DNA from: Camarhynchus parvulus
Taxonomy: Eukaryota > Chordata > Aves > Passeriformes > Thraupidae
Assembly (NCBI RefSeq): GCF_901933205.1
Contig: NC_044582.1
Location: 17,707,820 to 17,771,819, forward strand
Reading direction: 5' to 3'
DNA length: 64,000 nucleotides
The notes under the pieces are model-generated. The model ran no database searches, was not told where the DNA came from, and was given only the letters and a program-made list of their open reading frames with translations. Made by a program: the position numbers and the translations under genes. Below, piece by piece: positions 34,519 to 47,566 of the stretch (position 1 is its first letter; each line of letters starts with the position of its first letter).

Positions 34519-35797
34519 TTGGGGTTAGGCTGGGCTGGGAATAATATTCCCCAGGATTTCCCTGAAAACCAGGGATGAACATCACGTCCATGTGAACACA
34601 TTAAAGACAGAGATGTCCTTTAAAACAAGAGCACATCCAGTGATGGATGCCAGCCCCAGCTGGTTTTATGTGCTTTGCTCTTAATTGCAATATGGTAAAA
34701 CAGGGTTAAGCCCACTGAGATTTTTAGCTGGGCTGCAATGAACCCAAAATCTGTGAGGAGACTCATTTCTAATGAAGGTTTTCCCCATTTCTCCACAATA
34801 TGGAATTTTAAAAATTCTCCTGGCCTTTCCAGTGGTCTGGTCTTTAGTGGATGCTAAAAAACCCCACAGATTTCCAGTCCCAAACTATGACAAGTTCAAG
34901 GAGTTGGGGATTTTTTTCTATTTTCATCTCAAATTATTAATTCCAGCAAAATTACATTAAAAGCTGCATTAACTAAGAGGAGTTCTATGTTTCTGAGTTT
35001 GGGGTGTGTGTTTATCAAGTTTGGAAATAAGAAAGCATAAATAAAACATCTCCATGGGACACAAATTCACTTCTCTGTCTCGAATACAAGAAATGCAGCT
35101 GCGGAATACAAATCATCTCCCAGCCAGAAACATCATTTAATATTTATTACTGCACACTTGGCTCTGTGGATTCAGGGAGGGTGTCCCCCACTTCTTATCT
35201 GGGACCTTTTGGGGTCCTGACCTCACAATGTGCCACCACTGAACGGGGCTGGAGCAAAATTTATTTTACGCCATTTAAAACTATGTCAGTTTGGATGTTT
35301 CCCACTTTCAAGACTTTTAGAAACACCAACAAAAGGTTCTTTTTTTTTTTTTTCTTCATTGTAAGACATTTGGGAAACCAGCTGAAGGATAGTCTTTCAC
35401 TGTGAAAATGGGAGAATGATCCAGCTGGAAGGAATCTCATGAGTGAGGGCACAGAGGGGCTGGAATTGCCTCTGCAGGGGCTCTGTGGAGGTTCTGGCTT
35501 CCCAAAGGGCTGTAGTCATCAAGAGCTTTCCAAGAGCTTCCAGGAAAAGCAAATCACTCATATTGATCAAAAAGTAAACCCAAGTTTTGAGGAAAATGTG
35601 AATATATAAAAAAAATCTAACACAGTGTGAGGTACCTGTAGGAGAAGGCTGAGCACAGGCTTTGAGTGTTTTTTAAGTGCTGGTCACCTCTGCCCTTATT
35701 CTGTGCACCTGAAAAATGACAGTTCAGAACAAATTTGCTGGCAGAACTCACCCTGTGCTCCCAATCTCTGGGTGGGAGTGGTGGTGTTCGGCTGAAA
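34519..35797. other. Unique sequence, nothing recognised
   Basis: A T run lies at 35340-35353. No gene or repeat family identified. Confidence 0.45.
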
Positions 35798-35850
35798 GTT
35801 GGACTTCATAATCTTGGAGAACTTTTCCAACCTTATTGATTCTGTGATTT
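35798..35850 (+). mobile_element. CR1 3' end of an older subfamily, plus
   Basis: GTTGGACTTCATAATCTTGG, then GAACTTTTCCAACCTTATTG and ATTCTGTGATTT, matches the tail of CR1 subfamilies ending in GATCTT-AGGTCTTTTCCAACC. Only about 50 bp remain. Confidence 0.7.
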
Positions 35851-37066
35851 GAATGCATTTTGTGTTCTGGTAATGAAATTAACACCATTAAGGGTCCATC
35901 TCCCCACTGGGTCTGAGGAAAAAACACTGTGGATTTCAACAGCTTTTCAAAAAAGTGTTTTAAAGACAGGGAGAGCTCTTGGGAAGAATTTTGATAATCA
36001 GGATCCTTTGAACAGGAGGCAGAGCCATTTTTTAGCTGTGACTTTACACTCCCTTTCAGCTGGCACCACTCTTCCTTCCAGCACGAAAAACAGGTGCCAA
36101 AAAAAAAAACAGCAGTGAAGGAAGAAGTGCATTTCTATGATAAAAGGGTTAAAAAGGTCTAATTCTGAATTTCTATCTCTGCATCCCAAGATGCCTCTTT
36201 TCTGAAAGTCAAAAACTGATTTATGTGCCACGCTGTCATTGACAGACTGAGGCAACAGAAGCAATGCTTCCCCAAACAAAAAATAATAAAAAAACCCACT
36301 TTTCCATCATTATTATGTACTGGCAAAGCAGAAATCAGCCAATTATCCTAAGAGAAATATCAGCACCTTCCTCCAAAGGGAACCCTGGCAGGTGACACAA
36401 ACCCTGAGCCCCCTGTGACACCACAACCCATGGGGCACCTCTGTCCAGCACCCCCCTGCACTCCTCTCCTTATATTTTCATATCTAATGGACATTCTGTC
36501 AGAAGCAGCAGCAAGGATGGAAGGTCTGAGAGCTGCAAGCAGATGGAATAACCAGGGCTGCACCAAGATGTCCTAAAGCTGCTGAATCCAGGTTAATTTA
36601 GGGACTGCCTTCAAGCAGTGCTGACCCTGAGGCTGCAGAGGGTCCTGCTGGCACCCATTCATCAGCTGCTGGAACAGACTGCCCAGAGCTCTAAATATAC
36701 TTCAAATACACACAGCCACCGCCAGGGCAGAGCTGGGGGCCATAAAACACTGGGTGCTGCACAGCACAAGATTTAGGGAGTGGATGCTGGGGGTGGGGAC
36801 ACCCCAGTGGTCCTGAACACCCCAGGACAGAGACAGCCAGCACTGGCACAAGAGGTTTTTTCGGTCAGTGTCACAAACTTCCAGGTATTTTCTATTTGCA
36901 GAGGTGGAACCTTTCTGTTACCTGTACCAAAAGCCAGCTCCTGTTTTCTGATCACCTTTGGCTTTTGCTTATCAAGGTGACACAGATGAAAATTATTTTT
37001 TTACTGCTTTAACATGAATTATTTCCTAGCAGCTCTTGGAGCACTGATTCTGCAGCTGCTGAGGTG
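35851..37066. other. Unique sequence, nothing recognised
   Basis: A-runs at 36100-36109 and 36278-36296. No supported gene. Confidence 0.45.
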
Positions 37067-37187
37067 AATTCCAGACTGGTTTGGGTTGGAAGGGACTTTA
37101 AAGCCCATCCAGTGGACAGGGACACCTTCCTCTGTCCCAGGCTGCTCCAAGCCCTGTCCAACCCAGCCTTGGACACTTCCAGAGATG
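37067..37187 (-). mobile_element. CR1 3' fragment, minus
   Basis: CCAGACTGGTTTGGGTTGGA, AGGGACTTTAAAGCCCATCC and CAGGCTGCTCCAAGCCCTGT are the antisense CR1 3' end. Confidence 0.9.
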
Positions 37188-37821
37188 TATTTTAGATTAT
37201 TTTCCTGTAGACATAAAGGCTTCTATGCTTTTCTCTGTGCTATCATTTTCTGTAGTCCTTGTCCACCTGTTTTCTCCCCCTTTTTGTGCTCAAATTCAGT
37301 ACAAAAGAAAAGAATTCTGGGACAAGGCCATGTGCATCTCCAAAGTCCCATTTTCCTGTGAAATGCTCCCTCACAGGTGCTACTTGCTCCCAAGCAGATT
37401 AGGATCACTGGAAAATCCTCAAATCCTTTAGGAGCTCTCACATTCCCACTGTTACATAATTAACTCTCCTTGCCACCTGCATTTGTCTAATTCCAGCAAA
37501 AACAACTCCTGTGCCAGAGCCCTCACTTTTGGAAGAGTGAAGAGCACAGTGGCTCAGCCTGGGGCTGGGTGAGAACAGCCACTGCAGCCCCAAACTGCTC
37601 AAATCTGTGAAATTTATTAGGAATTGCATTGCCTCAGAAATTGCCATAGCAGGGACAATCTAGGAAAAACCTGGATATTGCTGGCTTGCTCCTCTCCAGC
37701 AAATGGAGGGAATTATTGCAGGTGCCAAATGCCTCGTCCCCACCTCCTGCACACTCAGGGCTCTCTGGGAGATGTTTGTTTTCTGTTGGGGTTGCTTGGA
37801 GAAGGAAAATCCTTTGGGAAG
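37188..37821. other. Unique sequence, nothing recognised
   Basis: No repeat or exon supported. Confidence 0.45.
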
Positions 37822-38437
37822 TTGTGGTCATTGCCCACAGATGGTTCTGATGCCCTGTGCAGGCTGCCCTAGAGCAGAGGCTGGGCAGAGTCACAGAATA
37901 AAGCAGGGATTTATTCAAAGCATCTCCTCCATGGATCCACCTTGGGCAGCACAAGAGCCCAGCCAGGGCTGCACCCAAGATGAACCAAAATGGCCCCAAA
38001 ATGCACGGCCGGGCACGGGGTCTGTCCCTGGGATCAGTTCTGCTCCATTTGCACCTTGCAGTTCATTGTCCCATTCCAGCTTTAGCCCCTGCAGTCCCAC
38101 CCTGCTTGTTTTTCTCTCTCCAGCCCACGGGGTTTGTGCTCCTGGGCTGAGATTTGGATCATTTGTCCTTGGTGCCCAGCTGGAGCAGGAATTGTTTTTT
38201 CTCCCTGCTCTGTGCACAGAGCTCAGCATCCCATAATATGAACCCAGACCCACACACTAAAGCAGCACAGAACCTGAAAAATACAAAAGCTAAAACCTGA
38301 GGCATCGGTTTAAACACCTAAAATACAAAAAAAGCAACCAGAAATTCCCTCCCCAAACACACAGATGAGCAAAACTATTTGCAAAAATAATTTCAGTAAC
38401 TCAAGCACCACACTGCTCCAAAGATCCGGGCAGATGT
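37822..38437 (+). repeat. Dispersed repeat, copy B, split by an LTR
   Basis: Left part 37822-37847 (TTGTGGTCATTGCCCAC, AGATGGTTC) and right part 38307-38437 (GGTTTAAACACC onward) align to copy A at 34368-34518. The intervening 459 bp is the LTR described separately. The short GGTTC / GGTTT at the two edges looks like a target-site duplication. Confidence 0.85.
37848..38306 (-). mobile_element. Solo LTR (family shared with 47567-48009), minus, nested in copy B
   Basis: The ends read TGATGCC (37848) and GGCATC (38306), inverted repeats typical of LTR termini. It shares GGGCTGCACCCAA, CACACTAAAG and AGCT-AAA-CCTGAGGCATC with the LTR at 47567-48009. AATAAA on the minus strand is at 37910-37915. 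The TATA box visible in the sister copy is not recognisable here. No internal retroviral region is attached, so it is a solo LTR. Plus-strand open frames crossing it are artefacts. Confidence 0.78.
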
Positions 38438-38738
38438 GATCTGCAGAGGAGGCATGGAACAAACCCTTATCTCACTCACCCTCAAAAAATCCTCACCTGG
38501 TTTTAATTAAGCAGAGCAGAGGGTGGCAATCTGGGAAGCACTGGGAAAAAAACACTGGGAAAGGTGAAATAAATGATCAGATTCCTTGTTTTCCATCAGC
38601 ACAGCCCCTGCACAAACCAAAGGTCAGGGATCCAGTTGGGATGGAATAAGCTTCAAATGCTGAATTTGCCCCAGAATTCACTCAGAAAGTGCCTGCTTTG
38701 TGTTCCTATCTTTTATTTTTATACTTATCTTTTGGCAG

Positions 38739-38801
38739 AGGCGCCACAGCACTTGTGGCACAGCTGAGGAGATTTTCTGGAAGGATGTTTGAAGCTCCCA
38801 G
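38739..38801 (+). other. Possible internal coding exon (63 nt)
   Basis: A very strong acceptor (TCTTTTATTTTTATACTTATCTTTTGGCAG) — pyrimidine-rich for about 30 bases — is followed by 63 bases open in one frame only (GATALVAQLRRFSGRMFEAP, one leading and two trailing bases) and a donor CCCAG-GTATGG. Length divisible by three would preserve frame. The peptide is not recognised. Confidence 0.3.
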
Positions 38802-41800
38802 GTATGGAAGCTGCTCAAAGTCTACCATTATTATTATTGCCCTTCAGGAAAAACATCTGTGAGAACTCTGGTTGTGCTCACTTGCAGGCTTGCTGTTGTA
38901 TTGATAAACAGAACTGTTGCTGAGTTGGGCTTCTCAAAAGCCAATTTTGCCAGTTATCTGTAGGAAAAAATATCCAGAAAAAGTGCATTCCACAGGGATG
39001 TCTTGAACAGCACAACTTCAAAAAGTTTCCCATCTGCTGCAAGTCCATTAAATGCAAAAATGTGGAATTTTCCAGCCTGTGATTTGGGTGGTGAAGGTTT
39101 CAGATCTGTTCACAGCCACATTTGCAGCTATTTGGGCAGATGGGGATTGTTTAGAGATGCCTGCGAAAAGCCTCAATTTGTACCCACGGACAAGATAATT
39201 TTTATTAATGAATCATATTGACACATCAACCTCCATTTGTGTGTCACAGACTTGGAGTACACAAACAGCTTCTGAGAGGGGAATATGCCATTATTAACCA
39301 GAAATTCATTTTAAAGGATATTTTTAAAATAGGACACTGTGTTTCACTGCTCTAAATCCCAGTATTTTCAGCCTTTCCTGTCTTTCATAATAATGTTCAA
39401 TTGATAAATTTCTTCATGAATTAGCTCAGTATAAAAACTGGAAAAAAAAATTAAATATCCTCTTTTTTGGTTCCAGTTACATAATGGAACAGTCTGGAAT
39501 ATTTTTTTCTTAATGAATAATGTGTTTTAAGCTCACTCCTACTGAGCACTTCTCCACCCTGCTTCTTTGTAGTACTAATTACACATGAACTGTGTATTGC
39601 ATAGTTATGTTGAAATTTCAAGCCAATAATTACTTTTAGCACAAAAATAAGGTATTTAACACCTTCCCTGTTCAAAGAGTTGAAATCAGGAATGTAATGG
39701 ATGTTAGTAGATACAACCAAAATATTAAATTTTAAGCGCAACTTGCATCTGGCCATGATTTTTTGGTCATCTCAGCTTTGTTTCATGTGATTTTTAAATG
39801 CCAAATAAAATGCCAAATAAAATGTCAATAAATGACAAATAAAATTTATTCTATATAAAAGGAGGAGAATCCCAACTCGATCTTGCCTCAGGTTCTGAAG
39901 CAAAGTGTAGTTATGGTAACAATAAAAACAACTCCTTGAACTTCTGATAGGCAGCTCACAAAATGAGTTTAAATCAGGATATAAATCTCTCCAGGTCTTC
40001 CTGCTAATCAAACATAAAAATGAAATTACCATCTTAATCCCCCCTTCTTTTTTTTTAAATATTCTTAAATTTAGTGGTTTCTTTTGCTGAGTTTTGGGAG
40101 TTTGACAGTTCTGCAGTTCTAGTCTAAATAAAAATATCTTCACCTTGTTTAGCTTCAAGCATTAGTCTTGCTTTGCCTAGTGAAAAATCCTAATTGTATT
40201 AATTACCTCATGAGTTATTTATTTAGGATGGTGTTTGCAACAATGTGGGAACTCACAATGGAGTTTTTTTTGATTTTACTACTGCATCAAATCTGTGAAA
40301 TCCGAGACACACATGGCAGAATGGATACAAAATAAAAAGCCTTTTAACAAAACATTTTAGCTTTCAAAATCTCATAAACCTTGTGATCTTCCTCCATTTA
40401 ATAAAAATATTTCAATTGCAATCAGCATTATTTTAGTCAATATTGGTGCACAGTGCCACAACCACCAGTGGAAGATGTTTTTCCCTGCTCCCTGTTTTTC
40501 TGGAAAATAGCTTTGCACACTCTGCTGTCCATCAGATATGCTGGAGGATGTGCTGGAAAGCTGAGATACCCACGTATGGATTCACTAAGCCTTTAAGAAG
40601 AAGAAGGTCTCACTGTTATCCACTTATCTCAAATTAGAATCCAATCCCAGCAAAGGGAAAGGGGAGATAGAGGCATTTATAATATCAAAACTGGAGCACG
40701 TGGTAACAAATGACATCGGGGAATAAAGAAGAGAAAAACCACTTTATCTCTGCTGAGGCCACCTCGGAAAGGCATATCCCGCATTTAACTGTAAAGTGGA
40801 AATCTCCTCCTCCTCCTTTGGGTAACAACATTTCCTTCTCCTGTAAAACATACAAGATATCAACATCTGATCCCAAAATCCCAGGAACACCAAGATTTGC
40901 CTCCTGTTGGCTCCTGAGGGAAAGCAGCACCTGCAGCACCAACAGGTTTGGGGCAAGGGCTGCTCCCTCTCCTCCAGCACACACTGGATCACATCCAAAC
41001 AGCCTTTTAAAGTTATAATTGAAGTTTTATATATGCAATAACCCGGGCACTGAAATGCAAATTAAAAATCATTACTGTTGCTGCCATACAGATCTGTCTT
41101 CTCTAGGCACCAGTTGTCCTGCAGCATTAAAAACTGGGGGCCTGGGGGATCATCTCAGCTTTGATGCCTTGTTTTTATAGGAGAGGGGAGCAGAAGGAAA
41201 GCAGCTAGAGGAACATCTACCCCCTATTTGCATTTAGCCATTCAAGCTTAAAATCCCATTCTTGGCTTTGCAGGAGCCCTCAAAGACATAAATACAGATT
41301 CTCCCAGGATAGAGTGGAGCAGTGTTCTTGTTTCCTCTCAAACTCAACTCTATTTCACTCTTTATGTTTCCTGTCCAGTTTATTACTCTGCTGTTGCTCC
41401 AGTGTGCCCAAGGAGGGATTTCCAAACTGTGTGACACAGAATTACCCCAGAGCTTCGTGGAAAGCTTGATTGAAAAGCTCAATTTCTCCTCAGGCACGAG
41501 CACGGGCCCTGAGTGTGGAGCTGGGGCTGCAGAAACCAGGAGCAAATCCTACCTGGTGACCCCAAAGCGCTGGGTGAAGGCTGAAGATGATGAATTTGTG
41601 GGTGGTTGTGCAGAGATCCCACCTGGAAGAAGTGAAATTTTCCTGCAGTGCATTTATCCAACCTGGTGCCACATAATTCTCCAGAATCCTTCCCTGCCCC
41701 TGAGGAGCAAAGCCTGGGCTCTGCTGTTTGGCTGAGTACCCAAAGCGCTTTTCTTTGGGTTTTTGAGGTTGAGATGACTCCTGAGGTATTAGAAAGTCTT

Positions 41801-41814
41801 TTTTTTCCTAGCCC
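38802..41814. other. Unique AT-rich sequence
   Basis: A short tandem of AAATGCCAAATAA lies at 39797-39846. The 137-codon plus frame at 41322-41735 has no recognised domain and its splice context is weak. No transposon until the LTR at 41815. Confidence 0.4.
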
Positions 41815-42209
41815 TGCGACCGAAGAAGAAGTTGAGATTCGTCAGTTTTGCTTTTCAAGGTTGTTTATTTTCTTTTATCTATTAAATTTTTTCTCTGACC
41901 TGCTGAGGTCTGTCCAGCAGGTCAGGTTGAGGCACACTGACCACACTTGGGGTGGTGCTGGCTTTTTATACTACAAACTACGTGTACTTTATTTACAATA
42001 ATTTTCCAATACTTATCACTTATGTTAGACAGTCTGTTTCTACTCTGAACTAATCAAAAAGTGCCACCATCTCAGCAGAAGATGGAGGACAAGAAGAAGG
42101 AGAAGAAGGACAGGATACGTCCAGATTCCTCTGTCTTCTTCTATCTTCCTCTATCTTCTTGAACCCCTATTCTAAAACTCTAAAACTCTACTTTTTTTAC
42201 TCTGTGACA
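41815..42209 (-). mobile_element. Solo LTR, minus orientation, second family
   Basis: The minus strand runs TGTCACAG (from 42209) to GGTCGCA (41815), a TG...CA element of about 395 bp. It carries a TATA box (TATAAAAAGC at 41961-41970) and AATAAA at 41864-41869, spaced about 100 bp as in retroviral U3-R. A purine-rich then pyrimidine-rich block (42075-42160) lies in U3. No matching target-site duplication is visible, so the edges may be off by some bases. Confidence 0.7.
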
Positions 42210-44495
42210 AATTAACTATTATTTTACTCAAACTTTTGTGGCTTGTAAATCTTCACACAAAGTTGGTAATTGTTTCTATGGGCTAAAAAAGGCACAGGTG
42301 TGTTTGACTCTGTGCCAAGGTCCCTCAGCCCCCTGCCAGGGTTTTGAATCACCCAGAGGAATGTCCTGGGTCCCAACACTTTTCCTCCCTCAGCATCATC
42401 ACTCCCATCTTCCCCAAATCCAGCCTGTGCCAGTTGTTCCAAATCCAGCAGCTCCTCTCCTCCAGACCCCACAAACCTGATGGAAGAGGGTGAAAAGTTT
42501 GCAGAGTTGATCCATGAACTCTGTCTCCCCAAGAAAATGCCACCTGAGTTATCTGCTAAAATGAACCAAGGGTGCCACACGTGGAGCAGGATCTGCTCTG
42601 CTTGGTGAAGAACAGGTGGATTTGTGGATTTTAGCTGTCCCATTATTCTCCTTCAGGGAAAATGTGCTCCTCCTGTTCAACCCTGCCATCAGAGCTGGCA
42701 CAATTGGAAACCAGGAGCCTCCTCCCATAGCCTGGATCAGGAGACCCAGCCCAGGAATCACAGCCCACAATTAACCATGAGGAAATGAACCTAATTAAAG
42801 CACAAATCCTGCCCCTCCACATCTCTTGGAAGTTATCTCCAAATAGAGCTTCACCTCTCCAAGTCTCCCTCTCCTCGATTTGTGCTTCTGATGACAACGT
42901 TCCCATTTTTCCTCAAATCCCTCGTGTAGAATGACCCCAGTTCACCACCAGAGCTGGAGAATAAGGACTCTGCAATCCCTATTTTTTTTGGGTAAAACAC
43001 ATAGCAAAGGAGAGAAAATCCAAATAACAGTTCACCGCTCTACATCAACAGAGAAAACTTCCAACACAAGAACTGGTGCTGCTGGATCATCCCTAGTTCC
43101 TCCAGCAGCCCATGAAGCAATCAAAGGAAACATTTGCTTTTCCTAAAAACCCCTGTTCTCACAGAATCCCAGCACCTTTGATATAAAATAAGAGCTGAGA
43201 TGTGCATCTGTTACAGTAAAAAAAAAAATACAGCAGAACTTTTTAATATATTAAATTAGGCTATAGTGGCTAAAATTCCATTTTAATTTGAAACTCATTG
43301 GATATTAAAGGCAAGTTTAAAAAGTTATTATCTAGGGTTTAATTGCATACATTATGTTTGTAGCCTTAGGTACTGCAGGTAGATCTTTAATATTCCCTGC
43401 AATATATTGAGAGCATGGAGCAGCCATTTAATTCTGCTCCAAGAAACTTCCAGAGGTAACCATGGGAAAGCAGATTAGAAAACTCCAAACTTTTGGCTGT
43501 TGAGTGAATCTCCAATGGATTTGGGCCTGTTGACAGGGAATTTCCAAAGTTTGAGCTGTAGGAAGTACATTGGAAGCATATGGGCTGTCATGAAAACATT
43601 GTTGAGTCCACCCTTGACAGACACCAAATTAAAAATAGAAGGATTTTCAAGCTGCAATATGGGTGCTTGGAAAAATATCAGATATTTTCCTTCAAAAGTA
43701 TTACCAAAAAAAAAAAATCAAATGTGTCCAAACATTTAAATGGGACAGCACCTCCTCTCTATCTCATGCGGTGGAGGAGGAGGTCAGTTGTGTGAGCACT
43801 TCCATCCTTTGGCAAGATTAAGCAGAAAAATTGTAAAATTAGGCTAAAAATAATCAGAATTCCAGTCCTGTGCCAAAAGAGCTGGAAATTTGCTGGGCAG
43901 TAACGACTCCCCTTAGTTTCCTGTGCTCCTGCCTTTCAGCAAACACCAAGGTATTCAAAATCAGGGTTTCAACCACCTTCCCTGTAACCAGAAATCCAGT
44001 CAGGTTCCTCACTTTCAGTCTGGAGACTCTGGCCACCTTGGTTCCCCCTGTAAATGCATTTTTGGGTATCTCTCAAGCAGGGGAACACCTTTGTACCCAT
44101 CCTAACCGTGTTCCCAGGGCACAAGGGGGGTCAGAGAGCTGAGGTGGGAAAATGAGCAGCCAAGGAAGCTGCTGGAAAATCCAAACCACCCCTCCCTGCC
44201 CCTGACACACACAGAGGTTTGCTGCACACGGAAAAGCTGGTGGCATTTCTCCAGCCCCAATTCTTCTCACACCAATGGCTGCTCGAGTGCCACATCAATC
44301 ATCTGGGCCTTGCCACAGAGAATTTCACCTTTCCACGTCACCCAGTACCAGCAGTATTCGACTTCTAGTGAGAATCATCCTCTTAAAACCAATCCTCTTG
44401 AACTTAGTGCTTAATGACACAATTAATTTGCTACGTTGCTTAGGAACTTTTGAAAACGCCCATTTTTTAATATATACATGAATCCATTTAAAGAA
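42210..44495. other. Unique sequence, nothing recognised
   Basis: 43235-43430 is AT-rich and non-repetitive, perhaps conserved. Open frames have no support. Confidence 0.4.
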
Positions 44496-44609
44496 ATAAC
44501 AATAATAATAATAATTAGCATCATCATCCTCATCATCCAACCCAACTTCAACTCTGAAGTATCATCAGCATCACCATCAGCATCCAACCCAACTTCAACT
44601 CTGAGGTAT
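44496..44609. repeat. AAT / ATC microsatellite with a 47-bp duplication
   Basis: ATA/AAT triplets (44496-44516) pass into ATC triplets; then CATCCAACCCAACTTCAACT occurs at 44534 and again at 44581, 47 bp apart. Confidence 0.9.
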
Positions 44610-47566
44610 TTTTAAATTATCCAGAATATCTGCCCTGTTTAGAATGCTACTTCCTGTGCTTTTCCTTCACCTTTGAAGAGGCAAATCTAGAGAGAAGCAC
44701 TCCAAGAATCTTCCACACCTCATTCTGGCACTCTCTGTAGGACAGAACTTGTCCAAACCCGGCCCTGCAGAGCACTAAAGAAGAATAAAACTCCAAGTAA
44801 TGCCCAAACAATTCCAAGCCACGCAAACATCTTCCAGAAAAGGATTAGATACAACATCAGGAAATACAGATCCTTATTTCCTTCAAAACACATGGAAAGA
44901 CTTCTGATGTTGCTAAAGAACTTGAGCCCACGATGGCAGCTGGGATTCCAGCCTGTGGAGGATGAGCAAAGAGTATCTTTGCCTCCTTATTTTCAATTCC
45001 TCTGATTATCCCAGAGTGCTGTGCTCATCAAATGTTTGTTTAACTCGGAGTGTTTGCTTATTTAAAATAAATCTCTGCAATGGGAATGTGCAGCCTGGTG
45101 TCTGGGTGGGTTCTGCTGAATGGGGAGCAGGGGATGGGAGGGAGCCGAGCTCAGCAGCTCCACACACACTCCAGGCTCAGCAAACAAAGAGATACACACT
45201 TTTCATCTTTTGTTCCATCGTTCTCAATGAATGCAAACTTTTTTTTTTCCTCCTTCCTCGCCATTCAATTTCAAATTAGTCTAATCAGACATCTGCTAGG
45301 ATGTGTCTGAATTAACAGAACTGAACACAAATCTTCTGCGAGCGCTCAAGTGCTGCTTCCCTCAAACGGCATTAACTCACAGGGACACACTGAGGAAATA
45401 ATTGAACAGCCCCAGCACAACATTCCAGACTCTCTGATTTAACTTTATTGGAGTCAGAAGAAATCACAGGATGGAAGGAAACATGTTGTTAAGGATCTGT
45501 TCTGAAGCAGCTCAATAAAAGCAGGCTGCTTATCCTGCTTTATTATCTTTATTATTGCTGCTCGAAGATGAAAAGAGAATTTCCTCTCAAGACAGAAAAG
45601 CAGAGTGTGTCTCAAAGCTCTTTGTTTTCCTCTCAATAGCAAGGTACAGTTTACTCCTTAGAATTTACAGGCTTCTTTTTTTCTTGCCTGAACAGGGAAT
45701 TTTGATATTGTAGCGTTCTCTTGTTCCTGTGACAAATTATGGTAGCATTTGTCAGCACTTACTAAAGGTTTTGACATTACTCAACAATGTTGGGGTGGAT
45801 TCTGCTGACTCTGGACATGTTCTGAACTAAACATCTTTTGTCAAACTCCTGGAATTATCCAGGAGCTGCACACAGGTGATCTGTTCAGCTCTGTGGTCCT
45901 GGCCTTCCCAGGGGGTAGGAATTTCAAAATCAGATTAATTAGAATTGAGGGACTTTTTTTAGCCTGTGTTTGTGGGGTGATACTGACGCAACAACCATCT
46001 GAAAATCCCACTAATTCCAGGAGCCAGCTTAGATCTGCTTCAAGTAATACTTCAGTATTGATTAAAATAAAATTTATGAATAAAAAGACAACAGTCCTTG
46101 CATATTTTTAACCAAAAGATTGGTTTTTTTAAGTAATACTTTCAAAAGTATCTAAGACTTCAACCCACAAATTCTACAAAGGAGAATAACTGCAACATTC
46201 TATAGAAGAAGCATTTCCCTAAGAGTTTTAAGCTCTTGCCATATTTATTTGTGTTCATGGGCTTTGGAGGATGATCTGGGAGAGAACTTTTCATTCTTGG
46301 GGCAGTCCTGTCCCCTGAGGTTGCTGCCAAAGCTCTACAAGAAACACCAGGGAAGTTTCCATGAATTTTTCAGCTATCTGTGTCCCTGTCATCTCTTAAA
46401 TACAAATAAAATTGAGCCCAAATGTCCCTTTTTTTTTATGAGTAATGGGCAATGAGACAGAATCAATCGCTGGCAAAGTAAAAGATGCTTAATATTGATT
46501 GTTCTTCTGAAGGATGAGGAAGCTTCTCTAAAGCTCGTTGGGGGACACGGGGAGGGGACAGCTTATGGATTTGTTTTCCTTTCTGCATTCCCAAGGGAGA
46601 AAGGAAAAGATGAGGCCATGATAGATGATAATTCTGCAAGGAATGACTAATGAGGCACTGAGCTGCCTCTCTAGCAGTACTGAAGGCAGTAATAACCACA
46701 GTAATTGGGTTTATTGGGTTTCTGCTTAGCACACATCCAGTCCTCTCCAACATCCTGTCCCTCCAAAGCATTTTATGCTCTCTGTCTTTCCTTTTTATTA
46801 TGCCTGGTTTGAGTTATTTCATGAAATTTGACCTTGTACTCTTAATCTCATCTGCTTGTTCTGCATAGTTCCTCTTCTTTATTTCCCTCAGTAGCTGCTC
46901 TGTCAAACACCCCACGTAACCACAACGTCCCAGGCTGCAGTGCCAGCCCTCACTCAGGGTGCATTTACATTTCTGTCGCCCCAACAGCTCCATTTTATCT
47001 TCTCAGGGAATCTGTCTCAAGAAATAATACTCCAGGATAAATTTGCTACAAGTTCATGACCCTCTTTTACAAATCACATTGCTAACTCTGTGCTGGAATT
47101 AATTACAACCTCCATTTTCAACTAAATGCACTTTTTTTTTAAGAGGCTGGAAACAGCAAGAGTTATGCGAGTCAGAAAAAGAAAAAAGTTATTATTATTT
47201 GCTATGATTTTTTTTTCTAAAAGGCTTTTACACTCCTGCTGGGAAAACGTCTCTGCAGAAATCTATTCTTGCAGGGGAAAGGAAAAAAAAAACCACCCAA
47301 AACCCAACATTTCATTCAGTGACACTCCACTTCCAATCCCCCAAGAGCAGAGCAGACATTCCATTCAAGCCTAATGACACAGGAGCTGGCTGTTCCCTAC
47401 AGCTGGGTGCTTTGCACAGTGAATTTATTCCTCTTACCAGATTGGGTCATGCTGCAGCTCCCTTTGGGGAAGAGTTTCCAGCCCCTGCTGGTGCTCCCAG
47501 CCCCTCTGGCACTTGTGCTCATTTCCCAGAGGTGCCTCACATCACAGGCACTGCAGAGGCTCCCAG
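44610..47566. other. Unique sequence, nothing recognised
   Basis: Only short A or T runs and ordinary sequence. No exon pair or transposon that I can support over nearly 3 kb. Confidence 0.45.

Noticed and set aside
37703..38236. 177-codon plus frame, one of the longest in the window
   Set aside because: Most of it lies antisense within a solo LTR; no motif, no splice or start context.
41322..41735. 137-codon plus frame with an acceptor-like site at 41402
   Set aside because: No recognised domain, no convincing donor or poly(A) signal; kept only as an observation.
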